Shown here piece by piece: positions 26,666 to 34,998 of a stretch of 64,000 nucleotides of DNA (positions within the stretch are counted from its first letter, which is position 1; each line of letters opens with the position of its first letter). Made by a program: the position numbers and the translations under genes. The notes beneath the pieces were generated by a model that was given only the letters and a program-made list of their open reading frames with translations, was not told the origin of the DNA and made no database searches. The DNA comes from Cyclobacterium amurskyense. GTDB taxonomy: Bacteria; Bacteroidota; Bacteroidia; Cytophagales; Cyclobacteriaceae. The DNA is taken from NCBI RefSeq assembly GCF_001050135.1, contig NZ_CP012040.1:1054001-1118000 (forward strand), in the 5' to 3' direction.

Positions 26666-28335
26666 AAAAAGTAAAGTGGTGTTTCTATTTTCTACTGGTA
26701 ATCCAACTCTTTTTCCTAAAGCTAGTGGCTTTTGCGCAAGACCAATCTGTAACCAACGAAATTAGAACGCTACTTGAAGGAGACAGTACCTATTTAAACA
26801 TCGTCTTTAATGATAGTCCTTTACATTCTCCAAGCGAATTATTCTCCTTTTATTCCGACAGGGCATTTGAACCCAGCTGGTCTGTAAACCAAATCCTCAC
26901 ATGCAATGCTCTTGAATTGCGTTTACTCATTCAACAAGCTGAATTCGAAGGCTTGGTACCAGAGGATTATCACCTTGAAGGACTCAATCCCTTTTTTGAA
27001 AAATTTTTCAATGGAACATCATTAACACCACTAGAACTGGCTAAGGTGGATTTTTTGCTAAGCGATGCATTCATCTTATATGCCAATCATATTTATTCAG
27101 GTAAGGTACACCCTGAACATATTAATGGTTCTTGGGAAATTATACAAAAGGTCAACGAGCCTAAGGTTCTGGAAAAACTAAACCTAGCCGTTACTCAAAA
27201 CGAGGTAAGAACCCAGATATTTAGCCTTCATCCCAAATTTGCCATCTACAAACGCATGAGGCAATCCATGATCAAATACCTTGATCTTCAAAAAGAACAA
27301 GTAGATGAGAAATGGGAGACTATAAAAATCAAGGACGCAATCGAACTTTCCCAGGCGAATCCACAAATCAACACCATCAGAAAAAGACTTTTATTTTGGG
27401 CTGACTTAGATGATTACCAAGTCCAGGAAGGAAATGGAGACATTTATGATTCCCTGTTGATGGAAGGTGTTAAAAATTTCCAACAAAGAAATGGTCTTCA
27501 AGCCGACGGAGTATTGGGAAAGGCCACAATTGAGGCATTAAATAAAAATCCAAAAGAGCTTATCAAACAGGTGAGTGTAAACATGGAACGGTTAAGATGG
27601 CTTCCAGACACTACAGTAAATGAATTCATACTGGTGAACATTGCCAATTATGGCATGGACTATATTCGGGAAATGGACACCTTACTTCACTCTAATGCTA
27701 TTGTAGGAAAGACCTATAGAAAGACTCCTGTATTTAATGCGGGCATGTCCTATTTGGTATTTAGCCCTACTTGGACAGTTCCTCCTACAATATTAAAAAA
27801 TGATGTGATTCCTGCAGTGAAGAAAAATTTAAATTATCTGACTGCTAAAAACATGAGAATTCTTGATTTTTCAGGCCAAGAAATCAACCCCTCTACTATA
27901 AACTGGAAATCGGTTAACGGAAACAACTTCAAATACATGGTAAGGCAGGATCCAGGTAAGGACAATGCCCTTGGCCAGGTAAAGTTTATGTTTCCAAACA
28001 AACACAACGTATACATTCACGACACTCCTTCAAGAACACTTTTCTCCAAAGAAGACCGGGCATTAAGTTCAGGATGTATTCGTATACAGAAGCCTTTTGA
28101 ACTGGCTAAGCTTTTACTTGCAGATCAACCCGATTGGACAGACGAACTGATTAAGAAGGCCATGTCATCAAGTAAAGCACAATCTGTTAGCCTTACTAGA
28201 AAAATCCCTGTCATCATCCTCTATCTTACTTTTTGGACAGACAGCAAAGGTAAAGAGCAAGTAAGAAAAGACATCTATTCCAGAGATGATGAATTGTTTC
28301 TATTACTGCAAAAACCTGTGATAAATACTAATTGA
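26662..28335 (+). CDS. L,D-transpeptidase (YcbB/LdtD-like)
   Basis: A 557-residue periplasmic L,D-transpeptidase that would make 3-3 peptidoglycan cross-links. A signal/anchor segment spans about residues 5-25. A scaffold domain is followed by a PG_binding_1 repeat near residues 270-300 (VKNFQQRNGLQADGVLGKATIEAL), and the YkuD catalytic domain is C-terminal with His453 (YIHDTPS) and Cys472 (SSGCIR). ATG 26662 overlaps the kdsA stop and gives a clean signal peptide. A second YkuD-type gene faces it, 19 bases away. Confidence 0.88.
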   Translation: MKKVKWCFYFLLVIQLFFLKLVAFAQDQSVTNEIRTLLEGDSTYLNIVFNDSPLHSPSELFSFYSDRAFEPSWSVNQILTCNALELRLLIQQAEFEGLVPEDYHLEGLNPFFEKFFNGTSLTPLELAKVDFLLSDAFILYANHIYSGKVHPEHINGSWEIIQKVNEPKVLEKLNLAVTQNEVRTQIFSLHPKFAIYKRMRQSMIKYLDLQKEQVDEKWETIKIKDAIELSQANPQINTIRKRLLFWADLDDYQVQEGNGDIYDSLLMEGVKNFQQRNGLQADGVLGKATIEALNKNPKELIKQVSVNMERLRWLPDTTVNEFILVNIANYGMDYIREMDTLLHSNAIVGKTYRKTPVFNAGMSYLVFSPTWTVPPTILKNDVIPAVKKNLNYLTAKNMRILDFSGQEINPSTINWKSVNGNNFKYMVRQDPGKDNALGQVKFMFPNKHNVYIHDTPSRTLFSKEDRALSSGCIRIQKPFELAKLLLADQPDWTDELIKKAMSSSKAQSVSLTRKIPVIILYLTFWTDSKGKEQVRKDIYSRDDELFLLLQKPVINTN

Positions 28336-28354
28336 ATCCTATAATAATTTTGTA

Positions 28355-29083
28355 TTAGCCTGCCGATAAATTACCGATAAAAGCAGATTGATTTAAATAT
28401 TCTTTTTCACTGGCATGAATAAACAAACAGCTTTTGTCCTTTATCAAGTCAATAATATGCTCAAACTCATCATCTGGTAGTGCTGGACAGCCAAGGCTTC
28501 TCCCCAACCTACCATGACGCTTAACAAAAGAAGCTTCTGCGTAATCCGCTGCATGCATCACTATGGCCCTTAACCTGGCATTGTCATTGACACCTTCTTC
28601 CATACCGTCTAACCTTAGGGACTTGCCATGTTTACCAAAATAAGTTTCCCCTGTCAGGTAAAACCCAAGACTACTCATGTAACTTTCAGGAACATTTGAA
28701 AATTTCTCAGCATGAAGCCCTCCAGAATTTCTCCCATGAGCAACCAAAGAGACATATTCCATGCCTTGGTTTTGAATATCGATAACCCAAAGTCTTTCTT
28801 CGGAAGAAGGTAAATCAAAATCTATAATTGTCAATGGTTTTCCTTCTTCAAGCATACCTTCACTCACCATTTTCAAATACCCTTCATAGGCCAATAACAG
28901 GACTTCTTTCTTCAAGGACTTATGATCCGCACGAATGTTGTCCCATAGATTTTCGACAACAGTCTCCACCTTACTTGAAACAAGTTTAGTCTCATTTTTT
29001 CTTACCGGGTCTTCAAAGTTTTTTACTTCAAATGAAAAAACCGGGAAAACGACTAGAAGTGTAAAGGCTATAATTTTTAACAT
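28355..29083 (-). CDS. YkuD_2-type murein L,D-transpeptidase family protein
   Basis: A 242-residue secreted protein of the L,D-transpeptidase-like group PF13645. It has a signal peptide (FTLLVVFPVFSF) and catalytic-type residues His177 (VMHAADY) and Cys199 (SLGCPALP). A GETYFGKHGKSLRLDGMEEGVNDNA stretch is conserved in this Bacteroidetes group. It is convergent with the larger transpeptidase, so the two are separately regulated. A reverse-strand TATATTTG at 29150-29143 is a possible -7 box. Confidence 0.83.
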   Translation of the reverse strand: MLKIIAFTLLVVFPVFSFEVKNFEDPVRKNETKLVSSKVETVVENLWDNIRADHKSLKKEVLLLAYEGYLKMVSEGMLEEGKPLTIIDFDLPSSEERLWVIDIQNQGMEYVSLVAHGRNSGGLHAEKFSNVPESYMSSLGFYLTGETYFGKHGKSLRLDGMEEGVNDNARLRAIVMHAADYAEASFVKRHGRLGRSLGCPALPDDEFEHIIDLIKDKSCLFIHASEKEYLNQSAFIGNLSAG

Positions 29084-29482
29084 AAAATGAATAGTTATAG
29101 ATAGGATTTGTACCTGAATCCAACCCTAAAAAAGCAATACCACAAATATATAAGTCAATAAAGCTGGTAAATAATTCCCTGAACCATTGGATATTTATTT
29201 TAAAACCTTAATATTTCTTCAATATTATTGACAGCCAGCTAATTAACAACCTACCAACCGAAATACAACGGGTTATTAAAACAGATATTACATCTTTTAA
29301 ATAAATTCTCAATTATTTTAAAATACTGCAGCTATAAAAGCTACAAACCACTGACAACCAAGACATAAAAAACAAAAAGGAATTCACCCTTTCAAATTAA
29401 GAAACGCGACAGACACTTTAGTAAATAAAGGATTCATCTCTTAATAGGCTAGAGTGATTTATAAATTTATCAAATAATTTAA
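29084..29482. other. Gene-free AT-rich stretch before the interrupted repeat
   Basis: No gene is supported here. The stretch contains the upstream region of the reverse YkuD_2 gene, including TATATTTG on the reverse strand at 29150-29143. TTAA at 29479-29482 borders the repeat element. I see no RNA gene. Confidence 0.6.
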
Positions 29483-29656
29483 CCCGAAATAAGCAATAGA
29501 CAATCTATTACATGCTGAAATCGCTTCAAAATCAGCCACTTCGTTGCTGCTTTCAATTTCACCATAGCGGTGCTATGCTAAAATATCCAAACCTGGTGTC
29601 TCGTCCTGAAAATGGTTGACACTTTTGTTTTTCAAATATAGTAAGTGTTTTAATTT

Positions 29657-30667
29657 CTAAGAAGTTTCATTTAACTTACAGTACCACGATAAAGCGGAGG
29701 CAAGCTCTGCTGAGGAGCAACTTGCCAAGGAATAGTCGTTTGGTCCGATAGCGTTGCTATTTTCAGACCGGGCCTTGACAGGTTCGGTCTTCTTTTTCCA
29801 ATTATATTTCTTTCCAATAACGCGTTCGGTATCATGCCTTGTAAAACCTTCGTCATGTACTTGGTTAGGTGTTAGATTTCCTAAACTCTCGTGTGGTCTC
29901 ATATCATTATAGATTTTGATAATTTTAATGATGTATTTTTTCGGGTTGATATTTGTTTCTCCTGCAATATCCTCCAGCCACTCTTCCTTTAGGATTCCAT
30001 TTACTCTTTCCGCTATGGCATTTTCATGTGGTGAAGCGGGCTTCGTCATACTGATCCAAACTTTCTTCTTTTTCAATAGGTCGGTGTAATCATAACTGCA
30101 GTACTGTACCCCACGGTCCGAATGATGGACAAGGGAATAATGGTTAATGTTTTCTTGAGACTGGAAAGCCACCTTCAGGGCTTCAAGTGCTGATTCAGCC
30201 TTCAGATCCAGAGAAAGATTCCAGCCCACTATTTTCTGGGAATAAGCATCCGTAATAAGATACAGATACATGACTTGCCCATTTAGTAAAAGGTAGGTAA
30301 TATCGGAAACCCATAACTGGTTGGGCCTGTAGACAACCATGTTTTCTACCAGGTTATGGTACTTCCTAAGCCAATGATGGCTTTGGGTAGTGAAAAACTT
30401 CCTTTTTCTTTTGGTTACTAATAACCCGTTCACTCGAAGCAAATCAAACAGTTTATCCCTGCCTATCTTGATTTTCATTCCTATTAGGTCTTTCTGAATC
30501 AGAGGGTTTATCTTTCTCAACCCCCATCTGGATGTTTTGGCCTTCTTTCTGATCTTTAAAACAAGACTCAAGACCACCTCTTCCTCAAATGCCCCGCGGT
30601 AAATATAATTTAAAGCTTTATAGTAGCCCTGCCTGCTCTTGCCAAACAATTCACAAAGTTGGGCCAA
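29657..30667 (-). CDS. IS3-family transposase OrfB (DDE integrase core)
   Basis: The catalytic part of the transposase, at least 336 residues. An HTH_21-like segment lies near residues 30-80, followed by an rve core with the DDE triad Asp122 (WVSDITY), Asp184 (HHSDRG) and Glu220 (AIAERVNG), spaced D-35-E as in the family. The listed start is a TTG at 30667. The frame is open further upstream into orfA (ending REEEPKVSLAQLC), in the -1 frame relative to OrfA. It is therefore probably made as an OrfAB fusion by -1 frameshifting, as is known for IS3 elements. The reading frame looks intact. Confidence 0.9.
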   Translation of the reverse strand: MAQLCELFGKSRQGYYKALNYIYRGAFEEEVVLSLVLKIRKKAKTSRWGLRKINPLIQKDLIGMKIKIGRDKLFDLLRVNGLLVTKRKRKFFTTQSHHWLRKYHNLVENMVVYRPNQLWVSDITYLLLNGQVMYLYLITDAYSQKIVGWNLSLDLKAESALEALKVAFQSQENINHYSLVHHSDRGVQYCSYDYTDLLKKKKVWISMTKPASPHENAIAERVNGILKEEWLEDIAGETNINPKKYIIKIIKIYNDMRPHESLGNLTPNQVHDEGFTRHDTERVIGKKYNWKKKTEPVKARSENSNAIGPNDYSLASCSSAELASALSWYCKLNETS

Positions 30668-30669
30668 AC

Positions 30670-31062
30670 TTACTTTTGGTTCTTCTTCTCTGAGTCTTTG
30701 AACTGTTTGGCACCAGACTTTTTTTCAAGATCTAGCCCATATTCTTCTTTGGCAATATCTACCATGATCTGGTATGCCCTGCCCTTCAAACGGCTAAGCT
30801 TCAGCTCTTCTTCAAGTTGCCTTATACGGGCTTTTAACTCACTATTGGAATCCTCTTTTATTGCCATGTTTTTTAAAATCGGAAGAGGATCTTTAGGAAG
30901 CCTTCTTTCAAGACCAGCAAAAATCCTCATCCATTCCAAGATAGCGGATTTGCTTTTAATTCCATAAATATGCCTTGCCTGTTCTTTGCTTAAAGTACCT
31001 GAAAGTACTTCCATAACGATTTTTCTCCTTGCATCTTCGGAGAACTTTTGTAATTCACTCAT
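30670..31062 (-). CDS. IS3-family OrfA (helix-turn-helix)
   Basis: A 130-residue OrfA. The N-terminal half carries a helix-turn-helix (SGTLSKEQARHIYGIKSKSAILEW) that binds the element ends. The C-terminal half has a leucine-rich coiled coil (LKARIRQLEEELKLSRLKGRAYQ) used for multimerisation. It ends in a purine-rich region, GAGAAGAAGAACC, where -1 slippage into orfB would occur; I see no textbook A6G heptamer. It begins 38 bases inside the end of the element. Confidence 0.88.
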   Translation of the reverse strand: MSELQKFSEDARRKIVMEVLSGTLSKEQARHIYGIKSKSAILEWMRIFAGLERRLPKDPLPILKNMAIKEDSNSELKARIRQLEEELKLSRLKGRAYQIMVDIAKEEYGLDLEKKSGAKQFKDSEKKNQK

Positions 31063-31220
31063 TTTGTCCGATTATAGGTTTACAATTTTTAATTAAATTG
31101 TGTCAACCTATTTCAGTACACGACCCTGGTTCCTTGCGATTGCAACACTTCCCGTAAACACGGGACAGGCTTCACTCCTGACATTGTCAGGACGGAGAAA
31201 TCCTATTACATAATCCGGGT

Positions 31221-31616
31221 TTAAACACTAAAAATTAACGATTAGCAACCCCTTTTCATGGTAAAAGCACTTGGCAAAATAAGAGCTAAAGCATATATAA
31301 TTGTTCTTAAAGCATCTTTTACTATCATCTGCGCTATTTAACAAACCACGGTTTGATATTAAAACTTCAAAGAATTCATAACGTTTATACTAACCAGAAC
31401 CTTGTTAAACTTTAGCAATGAACCAAGATTCTCTATTATTTAATTAATTTTGAACCCATTCCCCCTAATTCTTTGTTCTTTCGGTTGGAATAAAAAAATG
31501 GGATTAAAACGATTTCCAGGTCTTTTATCAAAAACACCTACTTTACGTTTTCTTCTCCCTTGGCGGGTTAATGAAACCATATTAAACAAAATTGGAAATC
31601 ATCTGTTAGTGAATTT
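31221..31616. other. Gene-free stretch upstream of the pterin genes
   Basis: This starts at the TTAA flanking repeat copy 1 and is AT-rich with no open frame that looks coding. I find no TAnnTTTG box close to the gene at 31617 and no RNA gene. Confidence 0.55.
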
Positions 31617-32027
31617 ATGAAAATAGCCATTTATCGAAAAGAACACTTTAATGCTGCCCATAGGCTTCATAATCCGAAGTGGTCAGAAGAAAAAAACAAT
31701 GAGGTTTTCGGGAAATGCAATAATGCCAGCTACCATGGTCACAATTACGATCTGGTAGTAAAATTATCTGGACCCATTGACCCAGAAACGGGTTATGTTT
31801 ATGATATGAAAAGGCTTAAGGATGTAATAAAAAAACATGTTACCAGTAAACTTGATCATAAAAACTTAAATTTAGACGTCGATGAATTCAAAAACCTTAA
31901 TCCAACTGCAGAAAACATTGCTGTGGTTATTTGGAATATTTTGAGAGAAGAAATTGAATTAAAATACGACTTAACAATTCGATTATATGAAACAGAAAGA
32001 AACTTTGTTGAATTCAGCGGAGATTGA
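31617..32027 (+). CDS. 6-pyruvoyl-tetrahydropterin synthase / QueD-like protein
   Basis: A 136-residue protein of the PTPS/QueD family, which acts on 7,8-dihydroneopterin triphosphate. Zinc ligands His15 (FNAAHRLH), His40 and His42 (HGHNY) are present, with a catalytic-type Cys34 in GKCNNASYHGH. Family members make either 6-pyruvoyl-tetrahydropterin (biopterin route) or 6-carboxy-tetrahydropterin (queuosine route); I cannot separate these with confidence. The 3' end overlaps folE by 41 bases, so the substrate producer and user are coupled. Confidence 0.87.
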   Translation: MKIAIYRKEHFNAAHRLHNPKWSEEKNNEVFGKCNNASYHGHNYDLVVKLSGPIDPETGYVYDMKRLKDVIKKHVTSKLDHKNLNLDVDEFKNLNPTAENIAVVIWNILREEIELKYDLTIRLYETERNFVEFSGD

Positions 32028-32688
32028 TCTCAATCAAACCATTGACGACTTAGGAGACGAACATATTTCTTCCTCCCATGAAACTCCATTGAGGGAAGAT
32101 GCCTTTGAAATGGATGATGACCTGAAAATGGAATTGATTGAAAAACATTTTAAAGAGATAATGAACATTCTAGGAATGGACCTCAAAGATGATAGCCTGA
32201 AAGGCACACCACGTAGAGTTGCAAAAATGTTTGTTAAAGAGGTTTTTTCAGGCTTAGATCCTAAAAACAAACCTGAGGTAAAATTATTTCAGAATAAATA
32301 CCGATACAATGAAATGTTGGTGGAGAAAGACATCACATTTTTCTCCCATTGTGAGCACCATTTTGTGCCCATTTATGGTAAGGCCCATGTGGCTTATATT
32401 TCCAAAGGAAATGTTATTGGTTTGTCTAAGATCAATAGGATTGTCCAATATTTCGCTAAAAGGCCTCAAGTTCAAGAAAGGCTTACAGTTCAAATTGGCA
32501 ACGAGTTAAAAACAGCCTTGGGAACTGATGATGTAGCTGTAATTATGGATGCAGACCATATGTGTGTATCCAGCAGAGGCGTTAGAGACACCACCAGTAG
32601 CACGGTAACCTCTTTCTACAGTGGGCAATTTGAAAATGATTCCCAAAAGAGAAATGAGTTTCTCAAGTACATTTCAATGGCCCGGTAA
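31987..32688 (+). CDS. folE: GTP cyclohydrolase I
   Basis: A 233-residue GTP cyclohydrolase I, converting GTP to 7,8-dihydroneopterin triphosphate. Zinc ligands Cys122 (SHCEHH) and Cys193 (HMCVSSRG) are present, with conserved His124-His125 and the FFSHCEHHFVPI and SSRGV motifs. The first 45 residues are an acidic extension compared with the shortest family members. The start lies 41 bases inside the upstream gene, and a strong terminator follows. Confidence 0.94.
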   Translation: MKQKETLLNSAEIDLNQTIDDLGDEHISSSHETPLREDAFEMDDDLKMELIEKHFKEIMNILGMDLKDDSLKGTPRRVAKMFVKEVFSGLDPKNKPEVKLFQNKYRYNEMLVEKDITFFSHCEHHFVPIYGKAHVAYISKGNVIGLSKINRIVQYFAKRPQVQERLTVQIGNELKTALGTDDVAVIMDADHMCVSSRGVRDTTSSTVTSFYSGQFENDSQKRNEFLKYISMAR

Positions 32689-32728
32689 TATACCGCAGAC
32701 AAAGACCATTGCTTTCAACAAGCTTCTT

Positions 32729-32764
32729 AAGAAGAGCTGCCTAGGGGTAGTTCTTCTTTTTTTT
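32729..32764 (+). terminator. Intrinsic terminator after folE
   Basis: AAGAAGAGCTGCC (32729-32741) pairs with GGTAGTTCTTCTT (32746-32758) over 13 bp with two G-U pairs and a four-base loop, followed by a T run. It separates the pterin genes from the SDR group. Confidence 0.85.
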
Positions 32765-32824
32765 AAGCTATTTATAAAGAATTATTAAACAATTTGACCA
32801 CTTTTTCATTCTTATAAGTAAATA

Positions 32825-33517
32825 ATGAATGTAAAAATGAAGGGGAGCAATATTGTAATTATAGGGGGAAACAGTGGGATTGGTAAAAAGGTAGAAGAAA
32901 TACTTATCAACGAAGGGGCTAAAGTATTTTCTTATTCAAGATCCAATTCGGGTTCCAATCATTTGGATATCCTAGAAGATTTTGAAGAGATACCCAAGCT
33001 ACCTGATGTAGTACACGGATTGGTTTATTGCCCGGGGACCATCAACCTAAAACCTTTTAAGCGGCTTAAGATTAGTGAATTTAGACAGGATTTAGAAATC
33101 AATTATTTGGGTGCAATAAAAACTCTACAATACTTGGAAAGTTTCTTAAAAAAAGCCAAAAATGCTTCTGTTGTACTTTATAGCACTGTTGCAGTTCAGA
33201 CTGGCTTGGGCTTTCACAGCTCAGTGGCAGGAGCAAAAGGAGCGATTGAAGGACTTACTAGGTCTCTTGCTGCAGAATGGGCTAACTCAGGGATTCGCGT
33301 AAATGCTATTGCACCATCTCTCACTGACACTGCTCTAGCAAATTCCTTGCTTTCCACTGATGAAAAAAAAATAGCTGCAGCCAATAGACATCCTCTAGGA
33401 CGATTTGGAACAGTCGATGACATCGCATCCTCTACTGTTTTTTTATTATCAGACAAATCATCATGGATAACTGGACAAATATTAAAGGTCGATGGAGGCA
33501 TGTCTGTAATTAAATAG
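32825..33517 (+). CDS. SDR-family protein lacking the catalytic tyrosine
   Basis: A 230-residue short-chain dehydrogenase/reductase fold. The cofactor loop is GGNSGIG at 14-20, Asn93 (EINYLG) and Ser120 (LYSTVAV) are present, and the C-terminus SSWITGQILKVDGGMSVI is typical. The YxxxK motif reads V134-A-G-A-K138, so lysine is kept but the catalytic tyrosine is valine. From memory, a similar subfamily with AKGA at this site lies near photolyase genes in other Bacteroidetes. It heads a four-gene forward run ending with a flavin reductase. Confidence 0.85.
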   Translation: MNVKMKGSNIVIIGGNSGIGKKVEEILINEGAKVFSYSRSNSGSNHLDILEDFEEIPKLPDVVHGLVYCPGTINLKPFKRLKISEFRQDLEINYLGAIKTLQYLESFLKKAKNASVVLYSTVAVQTGLGFHSSVAGAKGAIEGLTRSLAAEWANSGIRVNAIAPSLTDTALANSLLSTDEKKIAAANRHPLGRFGTVDDIASSTVFLLSDKSSWITGQILKVDGGMSVIK

Positions 33518-33583
33518 TCATTTAAAAGGCCTTTTTAGTTAAGATTGCAAAGGGATCAACCCAGGTACCAAAACAGCAGAGAA

Positions 33584-33838
33584 ATGAGGACTCCACCGGA
33601 ATCATATTTAATTTTTAAAGCAGAATTAAAAAAAGCACAGCTTGAAAAAGAGTTGTTAAAGCAAGAATATGAAGAAAAACTTACTAATATCAACCGGGAG
33701 CTTTCTAGGTTAAAGGAACAAATTTCAGCGCAACAAGAATTGATGAAAACTACCATCAACTATGCGATTAAGCTGGAGGATGACCTAGAAAATTTTAAAC
33801 AAAAAGTAGAAAGTAAACCAAAAAACTCTTTTCACTAA
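33584..33838 (+). CDS. Small coiled-coil protein
   Basis: I do not recognise a family. From ATG 33584 the product is 84 residues and nearly all helical: residues about 10-75 form a charged heptad-like coiled coil (LEKELLKQEYEEKLTNINRE). A TTG at 33545 would add 13 residues. There are no membrane segments. Placement between the SDR and the next gene suggests a small partner protein in the same operon (inference). Confidence 0.5.
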   Translation: MRTPPESYLIFKAELKKAQLEKELLKQEYEEKLTNINRELSRLKEQISAQQELMKTTINYAIKLEDDLENFKQKVESKPKNSFH

Positions 33839-33894
33839 AATATACTCCACAATTGCCGTTAGACTTACAGGTAACAAGTAAAAAGATACTGATT

Positions 33895-34338
33895 ATGACC
33901 GACACCATAAATACAGTTGCACTAAAGGATTTCGAAGTTATTCTTGCGGAAAAGTATGCTCAAGTTTTAACCAATAAAAGTAAGGGCATTATCATTTGCA
34001 TTTTATTGGTAGACTATGTCCCTATTGCAGATTTCAAAGCTGTTTTCAACAAAATAACTACAATCATAAAAGCTGGAGCTTACCAGAAATTTATTTTTGA
34101 CAAACAAGCATTAAGGGCTTTTCACCAGCCAAGTATGGAATGGTACTTTTTGGAGTGGAAAAAAGAAGTGTATCAATACGGAATCAAAACCCATAGAAAA
34201 ATTCTACCCAAGGAGGCCTGGTTTGTGAAAATGGTGATGATCGCTAAAAAACAGATCATTATGGATCATCCGGCTAATATAATTAAAGACCTTGATATTA
34301 AATATTGTGACACTATAAATGAGGCCATCCTAAATTAA
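33895..34338 (+). CDS. Hypothetical protein, possibly STAS/SpoIIAA-like fold
   Basis: A 147-residue soluble protein from ATG 33895 (a TTG at 33853 would add 14 residues). It has alternating strands and helices with a GIKTHRKILPKEAWFVKMVMIAKK stretch. This pattern resembles the STAS/SEC14-like single-domain proteins common in Bacteroidetes, but identity is weak. There is no obvious catalytic residue set. Its stop overlaps the flavin reductase ATG (TAATG), so the two are coupled. Confidence 0.6.
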   Translation: MTDTINTVALKDFEVILAEKYAQVLTNKSKGIIICILLVDYVPIADFKAVFNKITTIIKAGAYQKFIFDKQALRAFHQPSMEWYFLEWKKEVYQYGIKTHRKILPKEAWFVKMVMIAKKQIIMDHPANIIKDLDIKYCDTINEAILN

Positions 34339-34967
34339 TGAAGCATTTCACCAAAGAAGCACTGTTAACCGCTGGTACTGCCTACAATAAAAATTTTATA
34401 AACTGCCTGAGCGGATATAAAAGCCTGAATTTAATTGGAAGTATCAACGAAGAAAGTTCAGAAACAAACCTTGCTCCGTTTAGTCAGGTTTTCCATATTG
34501 GGGCCAATCCACCTACAGTAGGTATTTTATTCCGCCCCCATTCCGTGGAACGACACACTTTGGAAAACATCCTACAAAATGGAAATTTCACACTCAACCA
34601 TGTGACAGAATCCTTCTACAAAGAAGCTCACCTTTCCAGTGCCCGATGGGAGAGGTCGGAGTTTGAGGCAACAGGTTTAAAAGAGGAATACTTAAATAAT
34701 TTCATTGCGCCTTTTGTAGAAAAAAGTCCTTTAAAAGTTGCTTGTCTTCTTAAAGACAAGATCACCTTGGCTGTTAATGAAACGGTATTAATTATCGGAA
34801 GTATCGAAGAAGTATGGATAAAGCCACAAGCTGTTGAGGAAGATGGATTCATCTCCCTCGACAAGCTTGGAACCATTACCGTATCTGGATTAGACAGTTA
34901 TCATATCGCAAATAAACTGGCTAGATTGACCTATGCCAAACCTGATAAACCAGTAAAAGAACTTTAA
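34338..34967 (+). CDS. Flavin reductase-like domain protein
   Basis: A 209-residue protein of the flavin reductase/flavoredoxin family, with a split-barrel FMN-binding fold. The region ETNLAPFSQVFHIGANPPTVGILFRPHS fits the FMN-binding and substrate part, and SGLDSYHIANKLARLTYA is the typical end. Members reduce flavin with NAD(P)H or carry FMN. It is translationally coupled to the upstream gene. With the SDR it suggests a redox unit, but the substrate is unknown. Confidence 0.82.
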   Translation: MKHFTKEALLTAGTAYNKNFINCLSGYKSLNLIGSINEESSETNLAPFSQVFHIGANPPTVGILFRPHSVERHTLENILQNGNFTLNHVTESFYKEAHLSSARWERSEFEATGLKEEYLNNFIAPFVEKSPLKVACLLKDKITLAVNETVLIIGSIEEVWIKPQAVEEDGFISLDKLGTITVSGLDSYHIANKLARLTYAKPDKPVKEL

Positions 34968-34998
34968 AAAAATCTTCTTTATTCGCTGCTATTATTGC

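Larger units (their letters stand above)
29598..31124 (-). mobile_element. IS3-family insertion sequence, 1527 bp
   Basis: A complete IS3-family element with orfA and orfB read on the reverse strand. The ends (29598-29622 and 31100-31124) form 25-bp inverted repeats with 20 matches, including the identical inner GGTTGACAC. The hexamer CCTGGT borders both ends (29592-29597 and 31125-31130) as a target duplication; the last T could belong to the element, so 5-6 bp. The uninterrupted repeat at 50345-50556 has one CCTGGT at the matching place, which confirms the insertion. Confidence 0.9.
29483..31220. repeat. MITE-like repeat, copy 1, interrupted by an IS3 element
   Basis: Without the insertion sequence and its target duplication, this repeat is about 205 bp. 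The left part (29483-29597) and right part (31131-31220) match the two ends of 50345-50556 in reverse orientation. The core 29493-29579 differs from 50459-50545 at only 4 of 87 positions. The ends form imperfect terminal inverted repeats (TATGTAATAG type), and TTAA flanks both sides. Internal hairpins include CATAGC/GCTATG (29563-29577), CCCGT/ACGGG (31151-31164) and TCCTGACA/TGTCAGGA (31176-31192). It has no coding capacity, like a non-autonomous transposable element. Confidence 0.8.

Noticed and set aside
29671..29856. Extra small reverse frame inside the IS3 element
   Set aside because: It lies out of frame within the end of orfB and is not a known part of IS3 elements.
29598..31124. Reading the IS3 region as part of a larger genomic island or prophage
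   Set aside because: Both sides return at once to the same repeat element, and no integrase, phage or att-like sites are present.
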